The translations under genes were made by a program, and so were the position numbers. This document shows, in pieces, positions 1 to 7,302 of a stretch of 64,000 nt of DNA (positions within the stretch are counted from its first letter, which is position 1; each line of letters opens with the position of its first letter). Origin of the DNA: Olavius algarvensis associated proteobacterium Delta 3 (lineage in GTDB: Bacteria; Desulfobacterota; Desulfobacteria; Desulfobacterales; CAFBRK01); contig CAFBRK010000214.1 in the NCBI GenBank assembly GCA_903231505.1, positions 62,001 through 126,000 of the forward strand. The letters are read 5' to 3'. The notes beneath the pieces are model-generated. The model saw only the letters and a list, made by a program, of their open reading frames with translations. It made no database searches and was not told the origin of the DNA.

Positions 1-11
1 GGAATTCCCGA

Positions 12-317
12 ATGTTTCCAACCGAATATCATATGACCCGCGTGTACCGGCAGGGAGAAAACATCGTTTCCCGGAATGTGGCCGGTGAATCCCTTCTGGT
101 GCCGATCCGGGGTCATGTGGCGGATATGCAGAAAATATTCGCTCTCGATCCGGTTGGCGAATTTATCTGGAATCATCTGGACGGAAAACTCAGCTTGAAC
201 GACGTTCTCGATGAGCTTCTGGAGACCTTCCCGGTGGACAGGGACCTGGCCGGGAAAGACCTTACGGAGTTTATCGATGAGCTCTTTCAGGCCTCCCTGA
301 TCGAAGAGGTCACCTGA
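12..317 (+). CDS. PqqD-like peptide chaperone
   Basis: A protein of about 101 residues with the PqqD fold pattern: an N-terminal beta-rich part (YRQGENIVSRNVAGE), then a central DPVGEFIWNHLDG segment followed by helices ending in an acidic tail. PqqD proteins bind the leader of a ribosomal peptide and hand it to a radical SAM enzyme. The next gene starts 2 bases after the stop and encodes such an enzyme, so the role here is most likely leader recognition for the peptide at 1412. The start at 12 lies at the window edge; a second in-frame ATG at position 33 (MTRVYRQ) is equally possible. The family assignment is from pattern recognition; the peptide partner is inferred from position. Confidence 0.85.
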   Translation: MFPTEYHMTRVYRQGENIVSRNVAGESLLVPIRGHVADMQKIFALDPVGEFIWNHLDGKLSLNDVLDELLETFPVDRDLAGKDLTEFIDELFQASLIEEVT

Positions 318-319
318 CC

Positions 320-1402
320 ATGGACAGCTGCCGGAACACAGACGCCGCCACGAGCGATTTTCTGCGCAAGTTTCACCGAAAGATTGCGGCGCAGCGAATT
401 CCGTATTCCGGCATGATCAGCCTGACCCACCGATGCAATCTGCACTGTGTTCACTGTTACCTGGGGGACGAGAACGGGGCTATCGGCGCCCGTGACGAGC
501 TGGACACGGCCGCCTGGATGGCGCTCATCGATGACATTGTCGACGCCGGATGCCTGTTCCTGACCTTGACCGGGGGTGAGCCGTTGATCCGGAATGACTT
601 CCCGGACATCTATCGCCATGCCAAGGAACAGGGGCTTCTTGTCACCGTATTTTCAAACGCGACCCTTATCTCTGAAGAGATCATCTCCCTTTTTAAAGAT
701 CTTCCGCCCCGAAACATCGACGTTACCCTCTACGGCGCCACCCCCGAGACCTACGACCGGATTACCTCCATCCCGGGCAGTTTCCGGCGCTGCATCCGGG
801 GAATCGAGGCGCTACTCGTCCACCGGCTGCCGCTCAGTCTCAAAACCGTATTGATGTCCCTGAACCGGCAGGAAGTTTCGGCCATTCGGAAAATGGCAAA
901 CGCATACGGTGTCGAATTCCGTTACGATCCATCCATCATGCCGTGTCTGACCGGAAAGAAAGAGCCTCTTGAACTGAGGGTCGCACCCGAGGAGGTCGCA
1001 GCGATGGAATTCTCGGAGCTTGAAATGGGGGAGCAGTTCCGGGATTTCTTTGAAAAAAGCAAGTCCCTTGCGTCATCTCAAAAACTTTACAACTGCGCGA
1101 CTGGACAGACCTCTTTTTATGTGGATTCCTACGGGAACCTGCAGCCCTGCCTGATGGTGAGTTCTCCGGCCTACGACCTGACCCGCGGCGATTTTTCAAC
1201 GGGATGGACCACGGTGATCCCGAACATCCGGGAAAGGCATGCCGGCCCGCACTACATATGCAATGATTGCGAAAAGAGGGGGCTCTGCGGTCTTTGCCCG
1301 GGTCTCTTTCAACTGGAGAGCGGCCGGGCGGACATCAGGTCGGAATATCTGTGCGCGCTGGGGGAACATCGATATTCAAAAATAGCGGAACACTCCCACT
1401 AG
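320..1402 (+). CDS. Radical SAM/SPASM peptide-modifying enzyme
   Basis: A 360-residue radical SAM protein. The CxxxCxxC [4Fe-4S] motif is CNLHCVHC (Cys39, 43, 46), followed by the GGEPL segment that binds SAM. The C-terminal part is a SPASM domain with Cys259, 277, 314, 317, 323, 326 and 345, which would hold auxiliary iron-sulfur clusters. SPASM enzymes commonly install thioether, C-C or epimer modifications on ribosomal peptides. It follows the PqqD gene by 2 bases and is followed 9 bases later by a small Cys-containing peptide gene with a strong Shine-Dalgarno site, so that peptide is the probable substrate. The exact chemistry cannot be read from sequence. The length and cysteine pattern look intact. 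Confidence 0.9.
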   Translation: MDSCRNTDAATSDFLRKFHRKIAAQRIPYSGMISLTHRCNLHCVHCYLGDENGAIGARDELDTAAWMALIDDIVDAGCLFLTLTGGEPLIRNDFPDIYRHAKEQGLLVTVFSNATLISEEIISLFKDLPPRNIDVTLYGATPETYDRITSIPGSFRRCIRGIEALLVHRLPLSLKTVLMSLNRQEVSAIRKMANAYGVEFRYDPSIMPCLTGKKEPLELRVAPEEVAAMEFSELEMGEQFRDFFEKSKSLASSQKLYNCATGQTSFYVDSYGNLQPCLMVSSPAYDLTRGDFSTGWTTVIPNIRERHAGPHYICNDCEKRGLCGLCPGLFQLESGRADIRSEYLCALGEHRYSKIAEHSH

Positions 1403-1411
1403 GAGGATGTT

Positions 1412-1597
1412 ATGCCGATGAAGGAGGATACCCCGAAACCCGGGCCGCCGTATCAGAAGCCCAGGTTGAGAATTATCGAACTGGTGGCCGATGAAGTTCT
1501 GGCTGCCGGATGCAAATTAAAAGGCGTCGGATTGGGCCAAAATCCAGGCACCCCATGCGTTCAGGGCGTTAACTGGTGCTGGCAGGAGGGATCCTGA
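1412..1597 (+). CDS. Candidate RiPP precursor peptide, 61 residues
   Basis: A 61-residue peptide preceded by a perfect AGGAGG at 1401-1406. Residues 14-33 (YQKPRLRIIELVADEVLAAG) form a helix-prone leader-like part. From Cys34 on, the composition changes to a Gly/Pro/Cys/Trp-rich core with Cys34, Cys49 and Cys56, ending CWQEGS. No known domain is recognised. Its place directly behind PqqD-like and radical SAM genes, its size and its two-part composition are what a ribosomally made, post-translationally modified peptide precursor looks like. Thioether links from the three Cys are a plausible but unproven product. It could instead be a small redox or metal protein, which fits the context less well. 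Confidence 0.75.
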   Translation: MPMKEDTPKPGPPYQKPRLRIIELVADEVLAAGCKLKGVGLGQNPGTPCVQGVNWCWQEGS

Positions 1598-1715
1598 TCA
1601 TAAGATTGGATGCCCATATGGTAATGCGCCCCGAAACCGGCCCTGCGGAGGGCGCGATTCGGAGCGATGCACACCCACTTTCGTTTTTTGGATTCCCCTG
1701 GAAGACAGGTGGCGG

Positions 1716-2609
1716 ATGCCGGATACGCTCCACCTGGAAATAGCCGGGATTGCGATCACGGTCGCTGCGGCGGAGGCGGACCAAATTTTTGAACAGGATC
1801 CCGCAAAACAGCGGTTTATCCGGTCCGCCGGGCCCGGGGAGGCCGCCATCCACGTCACCCTTCTCAATGACCCTGGCGCAGCACCGGACACGCGCCGGAT
1901 GACCAAGCTCTTTGATGCCGGACCCACCTGGCAGATGCACCACGGTGAAAATGGCTACTGTCTGACGGTCAAACCCCATCGGCACCGGCCCGCTTTATGG
2001 ACATTGACAGCGGGGCCGGATTTTTCGCGGGTGACCGCCTATTGCGGGCCGAATCTGGTCGACACGAAAAACGGAATAAACCGGCTCCCAAACCCCATGA
2101 CATATCCCCTGGATCAAATCCTGTTGATGCATTATCTGGCCTCGCGGCAGGGGATTCTCCTGCATGCTGCCGGAGTGCTTGCCAACCGCCGTGCATTCAT
2201 CTTTGCCGGCAGATCCGGGGCCGGAAAAACATCGCTGGCCCGCCGGCTTCAATCCAGGGGTCCTCTTCGGTTCCTGAGCGACGACAGGATCCTCGTTAGA
2301 AAAGCAGGAGACCGATTCACGGCATTTGGCACCCCGTGGCCCGGCGAAGGCGGCATCGCCGAAAATGACGGCGGCCCCCTGGAGGGTTTGTTTTTTATCA
2401 TCCACGGGCAGTCGACCCGCGTCACACCGATCAGACCGCAGACCGCCTTGAAGCGCCTGCTGCCGGTGGCCTCCGTTCCCTGGTATGACCGGGAAGCGTT
2501 CCCCGGAGCGCTCGACTGCTGCGAGGCCATGACCTGCCGTGTGCCCGCATATGATTTTCATATCACCCCAGAAATCGAGGTGATGGATGTCCTTGAAGAT
2601 TTTTTTTAA
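1716..2609 (+). CDS. HPr-kinase-like ATPase of the peptide cluster
   Basis: A 297-residue protein whose C-terminal half resembles the HPr kinase/phosphorylase fold. A Walker A motif GRSGAGKT is at residues 165-172, preceded by the family's HAAGV segment, and an LSDD acidic motif follows at 187-190. The N-terminal 130 residues are unlike bacterial HprK and may bind a substrate. HprK-like proteins recur in ribosomal peptide clusters, for example lasso peptide clusters, where some phosphorylate the peptide. Here the target could be the peptide at 1412, by inference. An AGGTGG sequence just before the ATG acts as ribosome binding site. The last 23 bases overlap the next gene, which points to translational coupling. 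Confidence 0.75.
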   Translation: MPDTLHLEIAGIAITVAAAEADQIFEQDPAKQRFIRSAGPGEAAIHVTLLNDPGAAPDTRRMTKLFDAGPTWQMHHGENGYCLTVKPHRHRPALWTLTAGPDFSRVTAYCGPNLVDTKNGINRLPNPMTYPLDQILLMHYLASRQGILLHAAGVLANRRAFIFAGRSGAGKTSLARRLQSRGPLRFLSDDRILVRKAGDRFTAFGTPWPGEGGIAENDGGPLEGLFFIIHGQSTRVTPIRPQTALKRLLPVASVPWYDREAFPGALDCCEAMTCRVPAYDFHITPEIEVMDVLEDFF

Positions 2610-3624
2610 GGATAACCTCTTCAGGTCCAAAATTTCCGAAAAAGTCATCGGAAAGTATCACAGCTGGCAGGATGAGATCCTTTCCGACCGAAAGGTTCCC
2701 ATCCAGGGCACCGCCATTCGAACGCAAAAGGATTACTGGAACTACATTACCCATGCCGCCTTTCACAAGCTGGAAGGATTGCCCCCGCCGGCCGCCCTCG
2801 GACGCTCCGGCGCCCCTCCCTGGTTTGTCAGCCGGCAGAGGGCAATCGACATCAGCCGGCGGTATTCCCATCGTCTGCCTGTTGATTATTACAAGGAGTT
2901 TATATCCAATCTTCCCGCTTCCGTCCGTGATAATCCGGACCTTGAAACCGTTATCGGAAAGATCGGATCCAAACGGACCGCTATGAAATCCATGTCTTTT
3001 TTCCATGCGGAGTTCCAGTCCCTCGGCACCCTTGCGGCAAATCACCCCGCAGGTATTGCCGGACTGATCAAAGACTGGAAAACCGGCGTGGGGTCTGCCG
3101 ACCTGGCGTTCTGGGCGGATGGATTCAAACAGGATTACCGATCCCCTTCGGAACTGCTGGAGGCATTCCACCGCGATTCCAAAAAGAAGAGATTCCACAG
3201 GGATGTCATTTTCTCGGGTGTCAAGCTGGACGGGGAGGTGGTGGGCTTTGTCTGCCTCGAAAAGCCCGCCGCGGCGGATATTTATAAAACGCTTATTGTG
3301 GCACTAAAAGAAGCGGAAGACTATCGGGAGTCTCGATTGATCAAAGTTGCCGTGAAACGGCATCGGGATTCGCTGTCTATCCGAAAAGAGCTGTCCACCG
3401 ACTTCGTGGGGAACCTGACTCCGGGCGCCGCCATCATGGGACACCGGGTTTTTAAAGCACTACGCCACAGAGAGATGAACGGGCTTCGACGTATGGCGCC
3501 TGAGGAATATGCGTCCTGTTTTCGAAACGTCTCCGCATATCCTTACCCGACGTTTACCCGTGAGGAGATGGTCACCCTCCTGGATGTGATCCGATACGGG
3601 CTTCGCAGGTGCGGGTCGACCTGA
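2587..3624 (+). CDS. Unknown protein of the peptide-modification cluster
   Basis: I do not recognise this 345-residue protein. It begins inside the end of the HprK-like gene (23-base overlap) and is therefore likely translated with it. It is basic and mostly helical in character, with no signal peptide, membrane segment or metal-binding cysteine set. Notable segments are HRDVIFSGVKLDGEVVGFVCLEKP near the middle and a C-terminal YPYPTFTREEMVTLLDVIRYGLRR. The gene fills the slot where related clusters often carry a nucleotidyltransferase or a second tailoring enzyme, but I see no nucleotidyltransferase GS-D-D motif. Its function is open; operon membership is the only solid clue. Confidence 0.6.
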   Translation: MSLKIFFKDNLFRSKISEKVIGKYHSWQDEILSDRKVPIQGTAIRTQKDYWNYITHAAFHKLEGLPPPAALGRSGAPPWFVSRQRAIDISRRYSHRLPVDYYKEFISNLPASVRDNPDLETVIGKIGSKRTAMKSMSFFHAEFQSLGTLAANHPAGIAGLIKDWKTGVGSADLAFWADGFKQDYRSPSELLEAFHRDSKKKRFHRDVIFSGVKLDGEVVGFVCLEKPAAADIYKTLIVALKEAEDYRESRLIKVAVKRHRDSLSIRKELSTDFVGNLTPGAAIMGHRVFKALRHREMNGLRRMAPEEYASCFRNVSAYPYPTFTREEMVTLLDVIRYGLRRCGST

Positions 3625-3654
3625 GAAGGAGTTGGCTATGTCAGGAATGCATCG

Positions 3655-4209
3655 ATGATCGAAATCGAACGATTGCAAAAACGCACAGGTGAGTCCACGA
3701 CCGGCGGGATGATCCGTCCACTGGACCCGGAGACCAAACGATGTCTCCCGGAGACCCTCACGCTCCTCTTAGAAGATGTACTGTCGGCAGGCACCGAGGT
3801 TAAAGTGCAGGTCAGCGGCAGGTCCATGGCCCCTGCCATCCGGGACGGCGATGTCGTGGTTATCCGGAAGATCCGGTCACGGCAATTGCGTCCGGGGGAC
3901 CTCATTTTGTTCAAAAGCAGTCTCGGCGCTTTGGTGCTCCATCGTATTCTGAAACTGGGCACCATCGGCGGGACGGCGGCGTTTCACACCAAAGGGGACG
4001 GCCAGCACGCGTACGATGGTTGGGTGAGCCGCGCTGGGGTGCTTGGCCGGGTTGTTCGGATAGAGAAAAAAACCCCTTCCGGGGCTTTCCGGGAACTCGA
4101 TATGGATCGCCGCCTGTGGGTCCTTGCCAATCGACTCATGGCGCCATATCAGCGCCTTCGGTCGAAGCTTTGCCTCTCTGTCCTGCCGCGGCTCTTTCCA
4201 CCCAAATAA
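3655..4209 (+). CDS. S24/S26-like peptidase of the peptide cluster
   Basis: A 184-residue protein with the signal-peptidase core: VSGRSMAPAIRDGD gives the catalytic Ser57, LRPGDLILF the box-D strand, and VLHRI with His96, followed by HTKGDG (Asp115). Having His where classical bacterial signal peptidase I has Lys is the archaeal/ER-type (S26B) arrangement. No N-terminal membrane anchor is obvious, which is odd for a secretory signal peptidase. In this cluster it may cleave the leader of the modified peptide; that is inference. An upstream ATG at 3637 (atgtcagg) is out of frame, so the ATG at 3655 is used. It converges with the purD-like gene, with only 2 bases between the stops. Confidence 0.75.
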   Translation: MIEIERLQKRTGESTTGGMIRPLDPETKRCLPETLTLLLEDVLSAGTEVKVQVSGRSMAPAIRDGDVVVIRKIRSRQLRPGDLILFKSSLGALVLHRILKLGTIGGTAAFHTKGDGQHAYDGWVSRAGVLGRVVRIEKKTPSGAFRELDMDRRLWVLANRLMAPYQRLRSKLCLSVLPRLFPPK

Positions 4210-4211
4210 GG

Positions 4212-5711
4212 CTATGAAAAGATAAGCTCCGCTTTGGAGAAATGGTAGCCGATGTCCCTCCGGATATCGAGCCGATTGCCGTCCTGGTTTTCCCTGGGGA
4301 TGACCCGCACTTTGCCGTTGTCGAAGGCGCCGATGAGCTTTTTGCGCAGGCGGTTGGCCACCTCACCCCGTTTTTCACCCTCTTTTATGGTGGCGTTGGC
4401 GTTGAGAAACGCCACCCGCGTTCCGTCTGATTTAAGGTGCTCGCCTTCCCGATCGTAAGTCATGGCAGACGGAATGAGCTGTATGCCTTTTCGCCGGAGA
4501 TACTTCAGGTCCAGCTCTACCGGTTCCCCCTTGGTGCAGGACCAGGGGTAGCCTTTCTGACCATCCGGTCCGCCGGGCCCGGTGACCAGGGCCAGGCACA
4601 GGGACACCTGCTCCGAGCGAACTTCCGGGGTGACCTCATCCAGCCGTCCTTCAAGGGCGGCCCGGATCAGGGGCCCCAGATTTCGCAACCGCCGGGCGAC
4701 CGGTTGGGCCTCGGGTTCGCCGGGGCGGATGTTGATCTCGGATACGCGGATTTTTTGGGGCCGCCGGAATCCGTCCAGGGCCACGAAACAGCCCGGGTAC
4801 AGGATGCAGGGCCTCAGAAGCCCTTTTTGCGCCATGGCGGAAATGATCGGTCTGGCGATGGTTTCGCCGGCCATATCGATAAGCTCCGGGGTTTCCATGG
4901 GGTGAGGGGAAATCGCGCCGACACCGCCGGTAATCGGATTTGTTTTGCTGGCCGGGCCTTCGAACCGCTCCGGATAATCCATGGCGGTGGGAAGTATTTG
5001 AAAGTTGCCCTTGGCATCCACCAAAATGGTGAAGCTGATCTCAACACCGGACATGAGCCCTTCGATCAGAAGCGGCCAGGGGCCTTTCTTTCCGAACATC
5101 TTTTTATAATTGTCCCGGTAGTCGTGGATCAGGGTGTCATAGACTTCCCGGATTTCCCAGGAGTTGAGAATGATCCGGGCTCCTTTTCCTCCGGCGCTGT
5201 AGGGATATTTCAGAACGACACCGCCGTGTCTGTCGATATAATCCAGGCAGGTTGACAGGATCTCGGGATAGTCCTTGGCGTCCACCTGGCACCATGACGG
5301 GGCCACCGGAACTCCGGCTTCGTCGCAAAGCTCCTTGCAGCGGATTTTGTCGCCTTCGATAAATGCCCCCGCCTGCGTCAGCCCGATGACCCGATCGCCG
5401 AACCCGGCTTCGGCAACCCGGTCCACCATGCCTTCAAAAAGAAGCGCCTCGGGCATGGGGATCACGTAATCGATCTGCCCCTCTTTCAGGGAATCGATGA
5501 TGGCCTCGGAATAGTCGTCAGCGCTGTTGCTCCGGGTTGGGATAAACGATACGGGCCAGTTGAGCATCTCCACGTATGCCGGCATAGCAGGGGTTCCGCG
5601 GATGACGATACCTTCGAAGGTCTCCGTGTGAATGTCGCTGGTGGCTGTCGAGACAACGAAAGCGCTAAGCAGGGTCCTGCCGTCGGTACCGGCAAACGCG
5701 ATTTTTTTCAT
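4212..5711 (-). CDS. purD: Phosphoribosylamine-glycine ligase-like ATP-grasp enzyme
   Basis: A 499-residue ATP-grasp protein that resembles PurD (GAR synthetase), which joins phosphoribosylamine and glycine in purine synthesis. Family-like segments are the ATP-binding VLKYPYSAGGKGARI, the IEGLMSGVEISFTILVD stretch, LPTAMDYPERFEG...TGGVGAISPHP, and the metal-site SEINIRPGEPEAQ. It is about 70 residues longer than usual PurD and diverged in the N-terminus, so a related ligase cannot be excluded. purE lies about 4 kb away on the other strand, which fits a purine role. The start codon at 5711 is the first ATG of the reading frame (MKKIAFAG). Confidence 0.75.
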   Translation of the reverse strand: MKKIAFAGTDGRTLLSAFVVSTATSDIHTETFEGIVIRGTPAMPAYVEMLNWPVSFIPTRSNSADDYSEAIIDSLKEGQIDYVIPMPEALLFEGMVDRVAEAGFGDRVIGLTQAGAFIEGDKIRCKELCDEAGVPVAPSWCQVDAKDYPEILSTCLDYIDRHGGVVLKYPYSAGGKGARIILNSWEIREVYDTLIHDYRDNYKKMFGKKGPWPLLIEGLMSGVEISFTILVDAKGNFQILPTAMDYPERFEGPASKTNPITGGVGAISPHPMETPELIDMAGETIARPIISAMAQKGLLRPCILYPGCFVALDGFRRPQKIRVSEINIRPGEPEAQPVARRLRNLGPLIRAALEGRLDEVTPEVRSEQVSLCLALVTGPGGPDGQKGYPWSCTKGEPVELDLKYLRRKGIQLIPSAMTYDREGEHLKSDGTRVAFLNANATIKEGEKRGEVANRLRKKLIGAFDNGKVRVIPRENQDGNRLDIRRDIGYHFSKAELIFS

Positions 5712-5835
5712 GGCATGTCCTTTCCGCTATCCCGGGAAATGGTTATTATCGGTGCTGATTTCAAACTTGAAAAACTGCCTTTGGAAGCGTACTATTTTGA
5801 TATGCCGTCTGGATATTGAATTAAACGTGATCATT

Positions 5836-5888
5836 CCCCGTTGCTTGTTGGAGCTAAGCGGAAATCCCGTTCAGCGGGGCAAGGCGGG
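5836..5888. repeat. Structured 50-bp repeat, copy 1
   Basis: This shares a core with 6619-6668: TTGGmGCyAAGCGGAAATC, then yCGyTCAGCGGGGC. Both copies start with CCCCG and end with CGGGG, so they can fold back on themselves. The outer stem differs between copies but stays pairable (TTGC/GCAA here, CAGC/GCTG in copy 2). The two copies bracket the DUF1992 gene. Confidence 0.6.
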
Positions 5889-5941
5889 ACAACAACGGCG
5901 GATAAACCCGCAAAATTAATGGCGAATAAACCTTTTTCTGT

Positions 5942-5986
5942 ATGAGCGACATTGTCGCGTTTCAAAAACTCGTGAGACGATTTTTT
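5942..5986. repeat. Two-hairpin dispersed element, copy a
   Basis: ATGA, then hairpin 1 GCGAC-ATT-GTCGC (5946-5958), linker GTTTC (5959-5963), then an imperfect hairpin 2, AAAAACTCG-TGAGA-CGATTTTTT (5964-5986). It lies between the divergent purD-like and DUF1992 genes. See the other copies at 16306, 33190, 38952, 46942, 52697, 54167 and 62208. Confidence 0.75.
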
Positions 5987-6076
5987 TTCAACTGGATATA
6001 CAACATCAGGTATATCCCGTCAATTTGGAACAACGGCCCATAACACCTTAGCACTGTTGGATCGCCACAGGACACC

Positions 6077-6472
6077 GTGATACCAGGATTTGATAAAATT
6101 ATTGAAGAGCGCATCCGCAAAGCCCAGGAAGAAGGCGAGTTCGACGACCTGCCCGGAGAGGGCAAACCCTTGAATCTGGACGAACTCAACGGGGTCGCCG
6201 AAGACCTGCGATTGGCTTACAAAATACTGAAGAACGCCGACTGCAAGCCTCCGGAACTCGAAATTCATGAAGAGATTCGCCGGACCGAGGACCTGCTCCA
6301 TGGCATGGGCGACACCCGGAAGAAAGTCCGCCTGATTAAAAAGCTCAATTATCTGATCATGAAGTTGAATACCATGCGTCAAAGCTCGCCAGGGTTCGAG
6401 GTACCCCAGATGTACGAGTCGAAAATGATCGATCGATTAGCCGACGGAAACGAGGGGAAAAAAACAAACTAG
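6077..6472 (+). CDS. DUF1992 / DnaJ-homologue-subfamily-C28-like protein
   Basis: A 131-residue protein starting at GTG. The N-terminal half is the DUF1992 signature: FDKIIEERIRKAQEEGEFDDLPGEGKPL, then LRLAYKILKNADCKPPELE. This domain is found in small bacterial proteins and in eukaryotic DNAJC28; its biochemical function is unknown. The C-terminal half is helical and charged. It stands alone, with a copy of a structured repeat on each side (5836-5888 and 6619-6668). The GTG has no strong Shine-Dalgarno site; the conserved MIPGFDKIIE start supports it nevertheless. Confidence 0.85.
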   Translation: MIPGFDKIIEERIRKAQEEGEFDDLPGEGKPLNLDELNGVAEDLRLAYKILKNADCKPPELEIHEEIRRTEDLLHGMGDTRKKVRLIKKLNYLIMKLNTMRQSSPGFEVPQMYESKMIDRLADGNEGKKTN

Positions 6473-6618
6473 CGTCCCGTTTGATCGGTGATTTGCGCTG
6501 TTTTTGGTGCCTGGTATCTGGTGTTGCAGGCCTTATGACTGGCCTCGGACGTGTCCCGTCGTCTTCGGCGGCCGGGTCGGATTTCCGATTTCCGAAATAT
6601 ATGTTTGCCGCTTAGATA

Positions 6619-6668
6619 CCCCGCAGCGTATTGGCGCCAAGCGGAAATCTCGCTCAGCGGGGCTGCGG
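6619..6668. repeat. Structured 50-bp repeat, copy 2
   Basis: Second copy of the element at 5836-5888; the 24-base core at 6639-6662 differs at two positions. CCGCAGC at its left end pairs perfectly with GCTGCGG at its right end. Confidence 0.6.
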
Positions 6669-6753
6669 TGAGAGTCATTTGCTCTGCCTCCGGAAGACAT
6701 TCGCCACGCCGGGGCAACACCTGAAATCGAAGATCGCCACCAGGAACCGCACT

Positions 6754-7239
6754 ATGCGTCTTGGATCCAAAACAGACAACCCCGGCATGATCAAAAGCGT
6801 GATGCTGGCCTACCTGGTGCTTCTGCTCCATGTCCTTCTCATTGCGGGACTGGGGGTTCTGGTGCTTTTTTTCCGGGGCATTGTCCACTACATGATCTGG
6901 ATCTTTCTTTTCGGTTCTGCCGGCATCGCCCTGTCCGGATATCTGTTTTATCGCCGCATGAAAGCCGAACAGATGAGTCTCCGGGAGATGCTCCAATCCC
7001 CCATGTTCAAAGACCGGAATCTCGAAGTCAGTTTCCTTGGCGGGTTTGCGTCCTTTCGTGTGGGGAACGGAAACGAACTGCCGGCCATCGAGCACGATGG
7101 CCCGGATGTCAACAGGCAGTTGGAAGATCCGGAAACACTCCGCCAAAGAGAGCTTAACGTGCTTCTTCATATGTTAGAGAACAATTTGATATCCCTCGAC
7201 GAATACAAAAAAGCAAAACAGGACCTCATAAAATCCTGA
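6754..7239 (+). CDS. Small two-TM membrane protein with SHOCT-like tail
   Basis: About 161 residues from the ATG at 6754; ATG 6787 (MIKSVMLAY) is an alternative. Two hydrophobic segments follow each other: SVMLAYLVLLLHVLLIAGLG and YMIWIFLFGSAGIALSGYLF. A soluble tail of about 95 residues comes after. The last 30 residues (LNVLLHMLENNLISLDEYKKAKQDLIKS) look like a SHOCT-type short C-terminal helix pair, which often occurs at the ends of small membrane proteins. The open frame extends upstream to 6631, but that part overlaps the structured repeat and reads as non-coding. Function is unknown. It is 63 bases upstream of the D-Ala-D-Ala ligase gene on the same strand. Confidence 0.6.
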   Translation: MRLGSKTDNPGMIKSVMLAYLVLLLHVLLIAGLGVLVLFFRGIVHYMIWIFLFGSAGIALSGYLFYRRMKAEQMSLREMLQSPMFKDRNLEVSFLGGFASFRVGNGNELPAIEHDGPDVNRQLEDPETLRQRELNVLLHMLENNLISLDEYKKAKQDLIKS

Positions 7240-7302
7240 GGCTGAAAAGATTTCAGGCAATTTTGGAATTTACCCTGAAGCCATCACAAAGGGGGGGGGG
7301 AC

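Noticed and set aside
4437..5255. 272-codon plus-strand frame
   Set aside because: Antisense shadow of the purD-like gene, Gly/Pro-rich composition typical for shadows.
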